A stretch of 64,000 nt of DNA from Pyrofollis japonicus (GTDB lineage Archaea > Thermoproteota > Thermoprotei_A > Sulfolobales > Pyrodictiaceae), in NCBI RefSeq assembly GCF_033097485.1, contig NZ_AP028634.1:496001-560000 (forward strand), written 5' to 3'. The notes below the pieces were generated by a model. The model was not told the origin of the DNA. It saw only the letters and a list, made by a program, of their open reading frames with translations, and did no database searches. Shown piece by piece: positions 39,875-48,869 of this stretch. Within the stretch, counting starts at the first letter, position 1; every line of letters starts with the position of its first letter. The position numbers were made by a program, and so were the translations under genes.

Positions 39875-42800
39875 TTAGAACACCTTTATGTTGTACTTCG
39901 GCTTGGCTGTCTGTACGCCTGTCAAGCACTTCTCCTTCTCGCCGCTTGGCGGTATCTCGTCTGGCCTGGCTTTTCTGACTGTTGCTGCGCATGTCTTGAA
40001 GTCTGGCTGGAAGAAGTATGGCTGTACGTCGTAGTTGTCCAGCGTTAGCGCGTTTACCAGCTTGTCCTCGTCGTACCATGGTATGAACATGTAGTCTCTT
40101 CTCGGCCCGCCTAGAGCGGTCTTCGGGTTCAGTATCTTTGCTCTTACTGTTATCTTGCCGCGTGGGCTCTCAACTACTACCCAGTCGCCCTCGTTTATGC
40201 CTAGCTTATCGGCTACTTCTTTGTGTATCTCGACGTATGCTTCTGGCTTTACTCTTCTAAGCTCTGGTACACGGCAAGTCATTGTACCGCTGTGCCAGTG
40301 CTCTACTACACGGCCAGTCGTTATCACCATTGGGTAGCCCTTAGCGTCTCTCACTACTAGCTCCTCTCCCGTTTCCTTGATCTTGTACTTTAGCGTGAAG
40401 CCTGGTGCCTCGGCGGGTGCTAGGGCTATCTGGAATATCGCCTCAACGTCGCCGAAGTTGGATTGTAGTGCCTCGCCCCATGTCTTCGTTGCTAGTACTT
40501 GCAGGCCTTTCTCCGGGTCACCGCTGGCGGGTAGGCCGGTGTACTTCTTAACTACCTTGAATGGTCCCTTTGGCGCCTCGAATACTGATATCTTGCCCTG
40601 GAACACTGCATCAGCGTCTAGCTGCTCGTACGCGATTATTACCTCCTTGTTGATCTTCACTTCGCCAGTGTTGTGGTCCATGGTTACCGGTAGCCATGGC
40701 CTCGCCCAGATGGTCATTCTGCCAGTAGGCTTTGCGTAGAAGAGCACGTACCAGTTGTCTGGCATCTTCTTCGATTTCTTCCACTCAACGTCGTCTATCT
40801 CCTCTACTAGGTTCTTCAGCACCCACTTCATGAGCACTGGGTTGTGGCTTAGCTTGCCGAGCCACTTCTTCTTGTGTATCGGGTGCACTATGTTCTCGTC
40901 GAGGCTCTTCACGTATTTCTCTATTTCTTCGGGGCTGTTCATCTTCTTTACATCGTTGTATATCTTCTTTATCACGTCTGGGTCAGGCATTAGCGGGTCG
41001 AATGGATAGGCGTACCTACTCGCGGACTCGAAGTAGTCGTACCTCTTCTTGACACTCGGGTTAGTGGCGTACTGTTCTGGCCACGGCCAGCGGAAGCCGT
41101 TGATCAAGCTCCTGAAGAGTTCGCGCTTCACGTAGCTGAAGTCATAGTACGTGTTCTTTGACAGGCTTAGTATGTCGCGGTCCCATAGCCTATTCATGAA
41201 CTCTTCGTGCCACTTCTTGTCATTGATGCTCTTCTCGACGACGTACTGTACCCATGTCTTGTTCTCGGCCTTGGCGGCCTTCACCACGTCCTCTGGGAAG
41301 AAGCCGCTAACAATGCCCTTTGGTACTAGGCCGCGGTTCTCCCACTCGGTGCCGAGCATTGCGAAGATTACTGCATCGCTTACAGCCTCACCCGGTGGCT
41401 TGATGGTGTACCTTGCAACGCTGTACCTCCTCTCGCTGCAGCCGTACTTGAACTCCTTCTCGCCCCAAGCAGCTGCTGGCAACACTAGGTCTGCCAGGTC
41501 AGTGGTACGTGTTGGATAGATGTCGCTCACAACTATGAACGGGAACGCCGGGTCATCGTCGTGAGGCTTAGCCATGCCTACCCTGAACTTGTAGAGGTTC
41601 GGCAAGCTGTGACCTGGGTTAGTCTCGGCAATCCACACGACCTTTAGCTGACCAGCACCGACGCGGCGGAACATCTCGATTACGTGTGGGCCTGGCACTG
41701 GGTGCACGTAGACCTTCTTCACTTCCTGCTCTATCACGTTGTCGGGGTAACCGCGCTCCTTGAGGTACTGTCTGGTCAGGTTCTTCCAGATGTTCTCTAC
41801 TTCCTGCCTCGCAGCAGCATTGGCTATCAGCCTACCATATGGTAGGACGTGGGCCAGACCGCCCTGGTCACGGATGCCGCCACAAGCGTTTGGCTGGCCG
41901 GTGAGGCTGAAGCTACCAGCGCCCCACTTGCCTATCTGGCCGGTGAGGGCTAGGAAGTTGATTATGCCGTTGATTGCGTGTACTCCCTGTATCTTCTGGT
42001 TGATGCCCATTGTCCAGAATACTAGTAGCCTGCCCTTTGCCATCCACTTCGCGGCAAGTCTTAGTGCTTCAACCTGGTCTATCTCGACGAAGGGGTCTTT
42101 GCCCTTTAGGTTTACCTTGTCTTCACTCAGTTCTCCCTTCTTTATAAGTTCCTCGGCAGTCTTCCTGTTGATTAGCGGCTTCTCGTCACCGAAGAGGATC
42201 TTCGCCATTATCTCGGGCTTGTATAGCTCGAGGAACTTGAGGTATAGTGCGAAGCCACGCCACCAGTCCTTCTCAATCTCGTCCTCGCTCTTGTACTCCT
42301 TACCTATGCTTGGGTACATCTTGTAGTTGGCTGCGTTGCTTGCAGTGGTACCCATATCCCATATCTTGTTAAGCGGGTCAGGTAGCTTGTTGTACTTCGT
42401 GTTATAGTCTTTGAGAGCCCATGTCTTAGCCGTGTTCGTCGGTATCGCGAAGTCTGCATGCCTCTTTAGCCACTTGAGGTCGATGTATTCCCAGTTGCAC
42501 TGGACCTTGCCCTCAGCAACGTCTATGACCTTACACTTGTCCAGCTCGAATGCCACTATGTGGGCTAGTGTGTGCATTAGTGCTACGTCCATACTCCAGC
42601 GTATTGGGAGCCATAGGTCTGCCTTTGTACCGCTTCTGGTCTTTCTTGGGTCTGCGAGGATTATCTTTGCGTTGGGGTTAGCATCCTTGACTGCGGCTAT
42701 GCGTCCAAATACTATTGGGTGTGCTTCTGCAGTGTTAGTACCGATTAGTAGGAATGTGTCAGCATATGTTCCCGGTTCATCCCTGTGCTTCCTTGCCTCC

Positions 42801-43711
42801 TTGAGGCCGCTCTTGAGCGCTATCTCGAGCGGCACATCTATGTGGTCGTAGCTTACTTCGGGCTCGTCAGCACCGTAGCTGGTTATGAAGCCGCCGACAG
42901 CGCTGACCATACACATTCGCGGGTTGCCGTCAAGGTTGTTGGTGTGTATACCTCCCTTGGTTAGCTTGTTTATGACGTAGCTCTCTTCTGTGCCCAGCTG
43001 GCCGCTACCGTAGTAGGCGAAGCTGTGTGGCCCGTACTTCTTCAGCGCGTACTCGAAGACGGCTGTGAAGAACTTTACCGCAGTATCCCAGTCAACTTCA
43101 ACGTAGTTCTTCTTTATGTGCTCAACTGTTGTCAGTGATGCATCATAGTTCTTGCTGACCTTTCTGTTCTTTACGCGTGGCGCCTCCTTAATCTCCTCGG
43201 GTGTTATAGGTGGCCTATTCTTGCCGGGTATAATCCAGTCCTTGATTACGAGAGGCTTCTTCAGCCTCTCCTTAAGTGCCTGTGTGTTGCCTCCGTGACC
43301 TATTGCTTTGTGAATGTAGAATGCCTTGGTACAAAGTGCGCCATAGTTTACGGGGTATGTTGGTATACCGGTTAGGGCAACAATGTCCTTAGCTAGCCCG
43401 GTCTGAGGGTCTGCTATGATCTGTGCTTGTACACCGCAACCGGTTCCACAGAACCTGCATGGGCCTATTGGAACTGTTGTGAGCTTTGGCTTGGCTGTGG
43501 TTGTTGGCTGAGTTGTGGTCGTCTGTCCGGGGGTAATCGTAGTAGTGATTGTCTCGGTCTTCTTTATGAGAGAAGTTATGGTCTTCGGCACTGCCTTAAT
43601 GGTCTTTTCTTTCTCGGTGAACCCGAAGTAGGAGGCAACACCGCCAACTATTGCTAGTGCGGCTCCAAGGCCTATTGCCTTCAAGATATCTCTACGAGTT
43701 TCATCCGGCAA
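39875..43711 (-). CDS. napA: Tat-exported molybdopterin reductase, Nap/Nas-type nitrate reductase
   Basis: This is a bis-MGD molybdoenzyme. A Tat signal (ETRRDILKAIGLGAALAI) and a Thr-rich linker (residues 43-80) precede a [4Fe-4S] site at Cys85, Cys88, Cys92 and Cys127, with the conserved Lys after the fourth Cys. The likely Mo ligand is Cys267 in NPRMCMVSAVGGFITSYGAD, the Nap/Nas form (NarG uses Asp and a His cluster ligand). At 1278 residues it is about 450 longer than bacterial NapA, with insertions through the middle. Nitrate as substrate is inference from this block and from NapG/H/D neighbours; polysulfide or other oxyanions are alternatives. The start is TTG 43711 behind GAGGTT. Confidence 0.82.
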   Translation of the reverse strand: MPDETRRDILKAIGLGAALAIVGGVASYFGFTEKEKTIKAVPKTITSLIKKTETITTTITPGQTTTTQPTTTAKPKLTTVPIGPCRFCGTGCGVQAQIIADPQTGLAKDIVALTGIPTYPVNYGALCTKAFYIHKAIGHGGNTQALKERLKKPLVIKDWIIPGKNRPPITPEEIKEAPRVKNRKVSKNYDASLTTVEHIKKNYVEVDWDTAVKFFTAVFEYALKKYGPHSFAYYGSGQLGTEESYVINKLTKGGIHTNNLDGNPRMCMVSAVGGFITSYGADEPEVSYDHIDVPLEIALKSGLKEARKHRDEPGTYADTFLLIGTNTAEAHPIVFGRIAAVKDANPNAKIILADPRKTRSGTKADLWLPIRWSMDVALMHTLAHIVAFELDKCKVIDVAEGKVQCNWEYIDLKWLKRHADFAIPTNTAKTWALKDYNTKYNKLPDPLNKIWDMGTTASNAANYKMYPSIGKEYKSEDEIEKDWWRGFALYLKFLELYKPEIMAKILFGDEKPLINRKTAEELIKKGELSEDKVNLKGKDPFVEIDQVEALRLAAKWMAKGRLLVFWTMGINQKIQGVHAINGIINFLALTGQIGKWGAGSFSLTGQPNACGGIRDQGGLAHVLPYGRLIANAAARQEVENIWKNLTRQYLKERGYPDNVIEQEVKKVYVHPVPGPHVIEMFRRVGAGQLKVVWIAETNPGHSLPNLYKFRVGMAKPHDDDPAFPFIVVSDIYPTRTTDLADLVLPAAAWGEKEFKYGCSERRYSVARYTIKPPGEAVSDAVIFAMLGTEWENRGLVPKGIVSGFFPEDVVKAAKAENKTWVQYVVEKSINDKKWHEEFMNRLWDRDILSLSKNTYYDFSYVKRELFRSLINGFRWPWPEQYATNPSVKKRYDYFESASRYAYPFDPLMPDPDVIKKIYNDVKKMNSPEEIEKYVKSLDENIVHPIHKKKWLGKLSHNPVLMKWVLKNLVEEIDDVEWKKSKKMPDNWYVLFYAKPTGRMTIWARPWLPVTMDHNTGEVKINKEVIIAYEQLDADAVFQGKISVFEAPKGPFKVVKKYTGLPASGDPEKGLQVLATKTWGEALQSNFGDVEAIFQIALAPAEAPGFTLKYKIKETGEELVVRDAKGYPMVITTGRVVEHWHSGTMTCRVPELRRVKPEAYVEIHKEVADKLGINEGDWVVVESPRGKITVRAKILNPKTALGGPRRDYMFIPWYDEDKLVNALTLDNYDVQPYFFQPDFKTCAATVRKARPDEIPPSGEKEKCLTGVQTAKPKYNIKVF

Positions 43712-43873
43712 GGATATAACCTCGCAAAATGACTTGTTTTCTACACCTTAACGCCGTAGGGGATTCTTTTGCTGACGGCCTATATTAGCGAGTTCCCTAA
43801 GGATTTCGGAGGCGAAACTAACACTGTATAGAGGATAGACTAGGCTTATGCGGCCTAGATGGTGGTGGGGTAG

Positions 43874-44827
43874 GTGCCTAAGACGACCCGGTATCAGGAT
43901 AAAGAGTTCATTATTGGCCCCGGTCTAGACGAGCTATTAGAACCTGATACGAACATCATACTCCTCGACCCAGACTTTGCGGAAATGTATGGCGACTACA
44001 TATTCCTTGGATACAATACATATAGTGAGCAAATTCACGCAGACAGAGCTGACCTCGTAGGACTCTACACGGCATATATTCTTCTTTCAAAGGGTAAGAG
44101 CGTCGTCGTCTGCGGGAAGTCACCTATCTTTTGTACACCAGTATTGGCCGCATACATTCTAATAGAGAAGGACGTTGAGCCGCTTAGCGCCCTTAAGGAG
44201 GCGTGGAAAACACTACAGCCGCTCTACGAGAGTACTTCGACCAGGGTATCAGCTCAAATATATTCGGCACTTAGCGCTCTCCGCAGAGTAGTAAATATCC
44301 TAGGCAAGGAGGTCTTCACTACAATATTCTCGCTTGCAAGTAACTATGAGTATGGCTACGGAAGACTAAGCTACGGCGAAACAATAACGTGGACTAATAA
44401 CCTAAGGGGAAGCGATGACGCGATAAGCGCTGCAGCGTTGAGCTTTCTAGCACTTAGCCTACACGGAGCACCAGCCGAAATACTCCGTTACCGGTTAGAA
44501 GCAGTAGGCGAATCCTCGCTCCTATCCCTGCTAGGCCCTAGAGCTGAAAGAATACTCGCTATACTCAGGAGACTAGCCTCAGAGAACCTTGACGAAGACT
44601 CCGCGCTTCTAAGGCTCGTAATAAGCCTAGGCCCGGGCACGGAGTCAGTGAACCATGTCAACCTAGATGATAGTAAGCTAATAGTCTACTGCACTGGTGA
44701 AGAACCAACAAAGGAGTGTATGACTAAGGTGAGCGAGGCCGACAAAGTCCTCCAAAAAGGAATCATACGCATAGCCTCTATCAAGGTTGTGCCAGGAAAA
44801 CCAGAGCCAATACTAATCAGTGCCTAG
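43874..44827 (+). CDS. Hypothetical protein, possible degenerate dual-specificity-phosphatase fold
   Basis: This 317-residue protein is divergent from the molybdopterin reductase. Residues 75-110 (SKGKSVVVCGKSPIFCTPVLAAYILIEKD) resemble the P-loop strand-loop-helix of tyrosine/dual-specificity phosphatases. The His-Cys-x5-Arg signature is broken, because no Arg is at the expected site. The rest is largely helical, with leucine/alanine-rich repeats at about 180-240. GTG 43874 follows GGTGGTGGGG. It is convergent with the next Fe-S gene, stops touching. The function is not known; position suggests a role in assembly or control of the nitrate system. Confidence 0.6.
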   Translation: MPKTTRYQDKEFIIGPGLDELLEPDTNIILLDPDFAEMYGDYIFLGYNTYSEQIHADRADLVGLYTAYILLSKGKSVVVCGKSPIFCTPVLAAYILIEKDVEPLSALKEAWKTLQPLYESTSTRVSAQIYSALSALRRVVNILGKEVFTTIFSLASNYEYGYGRLSYGETITWTNNLRGSDDAISAAALSFLALSLHGAPAEILRYRLEAVGESSLLSLLGPRAERILAILRRLASENLDEDSALLRLVISLGPGTESVNHVNLDDSKLIVYCTGEEPTKECMTKVSEADKVLQKGIIRIASIKVVPGKPEPILISA

Positions 44828-45813
44828 GACTTATACCCCAGGGCCTCTAGAAGCATAGAGGCAACCCTATCCTCGTCAACCTTTTCTCTGCCAAAGCCCG
44901 TATAGGCGTACGCGCTGGCCTCGCTCAGAGAATCCGAGACTGTAATACCGATTTCTCTTAACTCCTTCACCGCAATGAGGGCGGCCTCACCGCTCCTACA
45001 ATCTCTGCAAACACTTTCATCGAAGAACACGTGAACATAGAGCCCGAGGCTCCTCAAAGCACTTAGAAGCCTCGGAAAGAGCCAAGCAATACAAGGGACG
45101 TGAACGGCTATAAGCCTCGCAGGGCTCGCCTCAACTACCCTATCTTCAAGTGCCTCTAACGCCTTCCTGCACACAAACACTACTCCATCAATCTTCTTAG
45201 CTGCCGCGAAACTATATACATAGGCCATCGAGGAGGCACCAGTCCATACAGGAAGCCGGGTAAAAGCCCCTATACATCGATGGGCACACAGCATGCATCC
45301 TCTGCACTTATTTTTCTCCAGCCCTTTTTCCCCGAGCGCTCCATACGGGCATGTATTAGCACACTCGGCTGCGCGCTCGCTCCTAATGCTGGGAAGAATG
45401 ATATACTTAGGCGAGACAATGAAGGCGCTTCTTAGAAGTTCACGCCTAGAGACAGCTGGGTGTATTTTCTCGGCTCTCCTCCTTTCTCCCGAGGTCAGAG
45501 ACAACAAGCCTAGATGGAAACTGATAACCTCGTCAATGTTGAGACCCGAGAGCATAATCTCCGGGACACCAGTAAACTCTAGGAGAAACGGATTATGGCC
45601 AAGTGATTCAACTTCCTCAAGAAGTCTTGCCGAGCCCTTGAAGCTAGTGGATACAATTAGCACCAGTCTCTCCTTGTCTTCACTCCATATTCCTCGAAGA
45701 ACTTCAAGTACTTGGTCAACGTTGTCGAGGCTTGTGTCGGCTCGATGGGTACAGAGAGGCGATTCAAGCCCCGAAAGGCAGAGTATACTTATATCTTGGT
45801 CAGCGTTAGCCAT
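44824..45813 (-). CDS. Fe-S protein with internal RR-x-LLR segment, paralogue of the 50997 gene
   Basis: This 329-residue cytoplasmic-looking protein lacks a signal or membrane segment. Its order is an alpha/beta N-terminal domain (to about 105), SRRELLRSAF near 126, a cysteine set CANTCP plus CRGCMLCAHRC (probably one [4Fe-4S] cluster), and a C-terminal domain with VVFVCRKALEAL, VHVPCIAW and VCRDCRSGE, reminiscent of MvhD-like electron-transfer domains. GGAGGAGGA precedes the ATG. The layout recurs in the larger protein at 50997. A role as an electron-transfer or assembly partner of the adjacent reductase is inferred only from position. Confidence 0.65.
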   Translation of the reverse strand: MANADQDISILCLSGLESPLCTHRADTSLDNVDQVLEVLRGIWSEDKERLVLIVSTSFKGSARLLEEVESLGHNPFLLEFTGVPEIMLSGLNIDEVISFHLGLLSLTSGERRRAEKIHPAVSRRELLRSAFIVSPKYIILPSIRSERAAECANTCPYGALGEKGLEKNKCRGCMLCAHRCIGAFTRLPVWTGASSMAYVYSFAAAKKIDGVVFVCRKALEALEDRVVEASPARLIAVHVPCIAWLFPRLLSALRSLGLYVHVFFDESVCRDCRSGEAALIAVKELREIGITVSDSLSEASAYAYTGFGREKVDEDRVASMLLEALGYKS

Positions 45814-45980
45814 TCTCGTCCTCCTCCAACATTATGCACAAGAACCCGTAGCGTTCATGCCTCATTCTATCTCAATGTATGCAAGAGCGTTCCAGGCGTA
45901 GTACTGGTCTAGTTCTAGAAGAAATAGAGGTATAGAAAAACACTATTTAGTTACGACGAATTTGCAGTGTTAGTCGTCTA

Positions 45981-46700
45981 TTACTTCCTTGTTGCTAGTA
46001 GGTATGCTGCAACGCCTAGTATGAATAAGAGTATGGCGACAGTTATTGCTAAGGCTGTATTGTGTTTCTCCTTGATCTGGGTTGTTGTCTCGCCTGGCAC
46101 TATAGTCGTTGTTGTCTCTTCAACTACTTTGGTCGTCGTAGTGACTATTGGCTTTGCCCCTGCCCCTCCAGCTGCTCCGCCAGCTCCACCGGCCGGCTTG
46201 ACTGTGAACGTCTTGTGAGCGTATGCGTCGCCGTTGAAGCTTCCATCACCATTGGCGGCTAGTACGGAGATTTCAAATGTTACTGGCTGTGGAGACGAGG
46301 GCGCTTTCCACTCAAAGCTCCATTCACGCTTCTTAGAGCCCTCCTTAGTGTGGGTCAAGACCTTGCCTTCTGGAAGCTCTGCTATGAAGGTATCCTTCTC
46401 ATCAGTCACTATTATCTCGCCGCCGGAAACCTTCACTGCAAACCCGCCGCACGCGACGCTAGGATTACAGTCGGGCCCCTTCGTTATCTTTATTGTGATC
46501 TTGTATGTCTTCCCAGGCTCATATGTCTGTGGCAGCCCCTCTACAGTGAAGTCTGCAGGCCTTTTGTCGGCGCCTACATGGCATTGAATACACTTCATAG
46601 CGGGCGCTCCATTGCTCATGGCTTTTGCATGGTGATAACCAGCTAACCCGACTAGTATTATGAAGCCCGCGAGAACGGCCAAGACGAGTATCTTCTTCAT
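45981..46700 (-). CDS. Membrane-anchored mono-heme c protein with choice-of-anchor-V/Reeler-like domain
   Basis: A signal segment (residues 1-25) leads to one heme-c motif CIQCH (37-41). This is followed by a beta-sandwich domain opening FTVEGLPQTYEPGKTYKITI, the pattern of choice-of-anchor-V or Reeler-like domains. A Gly/Ala and Thr-rich linker and a C-terminal membrane helix (TALAITVAILLFILGVAAYLL) finish it. The start is ATG 46700, with GGTGGTG upstream, rather than the longer frame to 46745. It should face outside the cell. It is divergent from the tetraheme cytochrome gene; the function is presumably electron transfer, or possibly ligand sensing. Confidence 0.75.
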   Translation of the reverse strand: MKKILVLAVLAGFIILVGLAGYHHAKAMSNGAPAMKCIQCHVGADKRPADFTVEGLPQTYEPGKTYKITIKITKGPDCNPSVACGGFAVKVSGGEIIVTDEKDTFIAELPEGKVLTHTKEGSKKREWSFEWKAPSSPQPVTFEISVLAANGDGSFNGDAYAHKTFTVKPAGGAGGAAGGAGAKPIVTTTTKVVEETTTTIVPGETTTQIKEKHNTALAITVAILLFILGVAAYLLATRK

Positions 46701-47056
46701 AGTCTTCTTACACCACCATTCATTAATACTTGTGCCGTTAAACACCTTAATTAGCCTAAAATATAATTTAGTTGGGCCAGAAATCTTCGGTACCGGACCA
46801 CCCTTCCTTATTACATATTCATATCATATATTCTAGTCTAGTTCTCGATAAAACGCTATAACTGTATCCTAGGCCCCAGGGAGGTCTCGCCCAGGAGCCT
46901 ATTGTTTGAATTCTTTGCATGCAGATGCGTTATCCAAACTTTTACGGGTCAATACCTTAATCCCTACACTGGTCTCCTTAGGCGCTTGGTAAGCAGGTAG
47001 GCAATAGCATTCTTTTCTAGCGCAGTACGTGAAGTAATTGGGGGGTGTAGAGTGGC
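46701..47056. promoter_or_regulatory. Divergent promoter region between two cytochrome genes, with 32-bp inverted repeat
   Basis: The 356-base gap between the minus-strand mono-heme gene and the plus-strand tetraheme gene holds AT-rich elements (AAAATATAATTTAG near 46758, CATATATTCTAG near 46828). It also holds an imperfect inverted repeat at 46870-46901 (arms TAGGCCCCAGGG and CCCAGGAGCCTA, two mismatches, eight-base loop). No gene is seen. Confidence 0.5.
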
Positions 47057-47767
47057 TTGAAGCATGGTAGCTTGATACCAGTAGTCGTAGTAGCACTGCT
47101 TGTACTAGCCCTAGCTTCACTAACAGTATCTGCTAAGGCAGCAGATAGTGCTAAGAAAGACAAGGAGTACTATAAGACAATATACCCGTGTACTAAGTGT
47201 CATGCCGGGTTAAACCTTAACGGCATGTCGAAGAAGAGCAGCTTCCACAAAATAGATCTAACCAAGGGGGCTCACAGAGGGCTGTACTGTGCTAACTGTC
47301 ACGTAGCTCCAACGATGATACAGCTCCACGGTGACGCATTTGTCTTCATACCAGGCTATCACAATCGCAGCCTAGTCATGCAGACAAACAAGCTCTGCGC
47401 AATATGTCATCCCAAGGAGTACAAGGACTATATGAACCTAGTGCACGCTAACAAGACCTATGTATGCCCCGGCGGTAAGGTTGAGATAGTGCATGGCTAC
47501 AAGGACATAAACTATGATTTTCACATCTGTCCCAACGGCTACAAGAACCTAAAGACAGTGCCTGCTAGGGCATGCGTTGAGTGCCACGACCCACACGACC
47601 CAGTCTTCAAGCCGCTCAACATATTGCCGAAACCCTCAGAGAAGCCTGCGCCACCGCCACAGCGCGACATAGCTATAGGCAACGTACTAGCAATAATAGG
47701 TGCGCTCGTACCCATAGCTTTTGCACTTGTTGCGAGATTTTCCGATAAAACGCCTTTAGAGGGGTGA
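47057..47767 (+). CDS. Membrane-anchored tetraheme cytochrome c
   Basis: Four CXXCH heme motifs are at residues 45-49 (CTKCH), 78-82 (CANCH), 114-118 (CAICH) and 173-177 (CVECH). An N-terminal hydrophobic segment (8-26) acts as signal or anchor, and a C-terminal helix (208-226) as anchor, with the hemes outside. Further His residues could serve as distal ligands. It is not clearly a NapC/NirT protein. TTG 47057 follows GGGGGTG. It heads a tight run with the ferredoxin, NrfD and mono-heme genes (gaps of 7, -8 and 47 bases), so it is likely part of one membrane complex that takes electrons from quinol. Confidence 0.88.
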   Translation: MKHGSLIPVVVVALLVLALASLTVSAKAADSAKKDKEYYKTIYPCTKCHAGLNLNGMSKKSSFHKIDLTKGAHRGLYCANCHVAPTMIQLHGDAFVFIPGYHNRSLVMQTNKLCAICHPKEYKDYMNLVHANKTYVCPGGKVEIVHGYKDINYDFHICPNGYKNLKTVPARACVECHDPHDPVFKPLNILPKPSEKPAPPPQRDIAIGNVLAIIGALVPIAFALVARFSDKTPLEG

Positions 47768-47774
47768 TTGCTCA

Positions 47775-48869
47775 ATGAGTGTCGGTCCGCGCCGGGAAGG
47801 CAGCGGTAATGGTTCTCCAAAGGTGGATGAGTCTAGGCGTAATCTGCTCAAAGCAATGGCTGTTGGGGCGGGAGCTGCTGCTCTTACAAGTGTAGCTGCG
47901 GTTGATAAGGAGAAGTTCAAGAAGGCGCTAAGAAAGGTTTCAATTGAAGACCTACTAGGCGTGCCAGCAGACGTTGAGGCAGGCTCAACACTCGAGATGA
48001 GGGCTAAGAAGAAGGAGAAGGAGCTCAAGGAGTGGTGTCGCAAGGAGGCGGAGAAGATTTGTCAGGAGAGGGGTGATGCATCCGAGGACTGTAAGCTGGC
48101 GAGGCAGAAGTGCGACTTAATCACCGTGAAAGCTACTCCGGCAAAGAAGGGCGTAAGATACGCTATGGCTCTCGATGTTAACAAGTGTATTGGTTGCCGC
48201 CGCTGCGTCTACGCGTGTGTCATGGAGAACAACCAGGCAAGGAACCTAGGCATCGAGTGGATAAGGGTTCTCGAGCTAGACAGAATGGAGTTCCAAGATC
48301 TCCTAGGCTCCGAGTGGTACTATGGAAACGAGGCGCCAAAGAAGGAGAACGTCTACGTGCCTATAGCCTGTATGCACTGCGAAAACCCACCATGCGTCAT
48401 GGTGTGCCCAGTAAAGGCTACGTGGAAGGAGCCAGACGGCATAGTGGTTGTTGACTACGATGTGTGTATTGGCTGCAGGTATTGTGCCACAGCCTGCCCC
48501 TATGGCGCGAGGCGCTTCAACTGGGCAAAGCCCTATGTACCGGTCCAGGAGCTCAACCCCAACATGCACATCCTCGGAAACGTGCCGAGACAAGTACACG
48601 TCATGGAGAAGTGTACTTGGTGTATACAGCGCACACGCGACGGCGGTGTACCAGCATGCGTAGAGGCGTGCCCTGTAGGAGCAAGAGTATTCGGAGACCT
48701 CAACGACCCCAACAGCCCAATACGCAGAATAGCAGAGGAATACGGCCTCTTCGTGCTCAAGCCCGAGGCTGGTACGAAGCCACGTTTCTTCTACTTCTTC
48801 GGCCCATCCCGTACACCGCCTCGTGAAGAAGCCAAGAGTGAAGGCAAGGAGGTGAAGGAGAATGCCTAG
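47775..48869 (+). CDS. Tat-exported four-cluster ferredoxin (NrfC/DmsB/PsrB type)
   Basis: This iron-sulfur electron-transfer subunit has the Tat signal SRRNLLK (residues 20-26) and a hydrophobic stretch to 43. A charged Cys-containing insert (about 70-115) precedes four cluster sites: CIGCRRCVYACV, CMHCENPPCVMVCP, CIGCRYCATACP and CTWCIQR ... CVEACP. Such proteins link an NrfD-type quinol oxidase to a cytochrome or molybdoenzyme. It overlaps the NrfD gene by eight bases. Confidence 0.9.
   Translation: MSVGPRREGSGNGSPKVDESRRNLLKAMAVGAGAAALTSVAAVDKEKFKKALRKVSIEDLLGVPADVEAGSTLEMRAKKKEKELKEWCRKEAEKICQERGDASEDCKLARQKCDLITVKATPAKKGVRYAMALDVNKCIGCRRCVYACVMENNQARNLGIEWIRVLELDRMEFQDLLGSEWYYGNEAPKKENVYVPIACMHCENPPCVMVCPVKATWKEPDGIVVVDYDVCIGCRYCATACPYGARRFNWAKPYVPVQELNPNMHILGNVPRQVHVMEKCTWCIQRTRDGGVPACVEACPVGARVFGDLNDPNSPIRRIAEEYGLFVLKPEAGTKPRFFYFFGPSRTPPREEAKSEGKEVKENA

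Noticed and set aside
40377-42851. Several plus-strand frames opposite the molybdopterin reductase
   Set aside because: They mirror the coding strand of napA, have no ribosome sites, and their Ser/Pro/Leu-rich compositions are typical of antisense frames.
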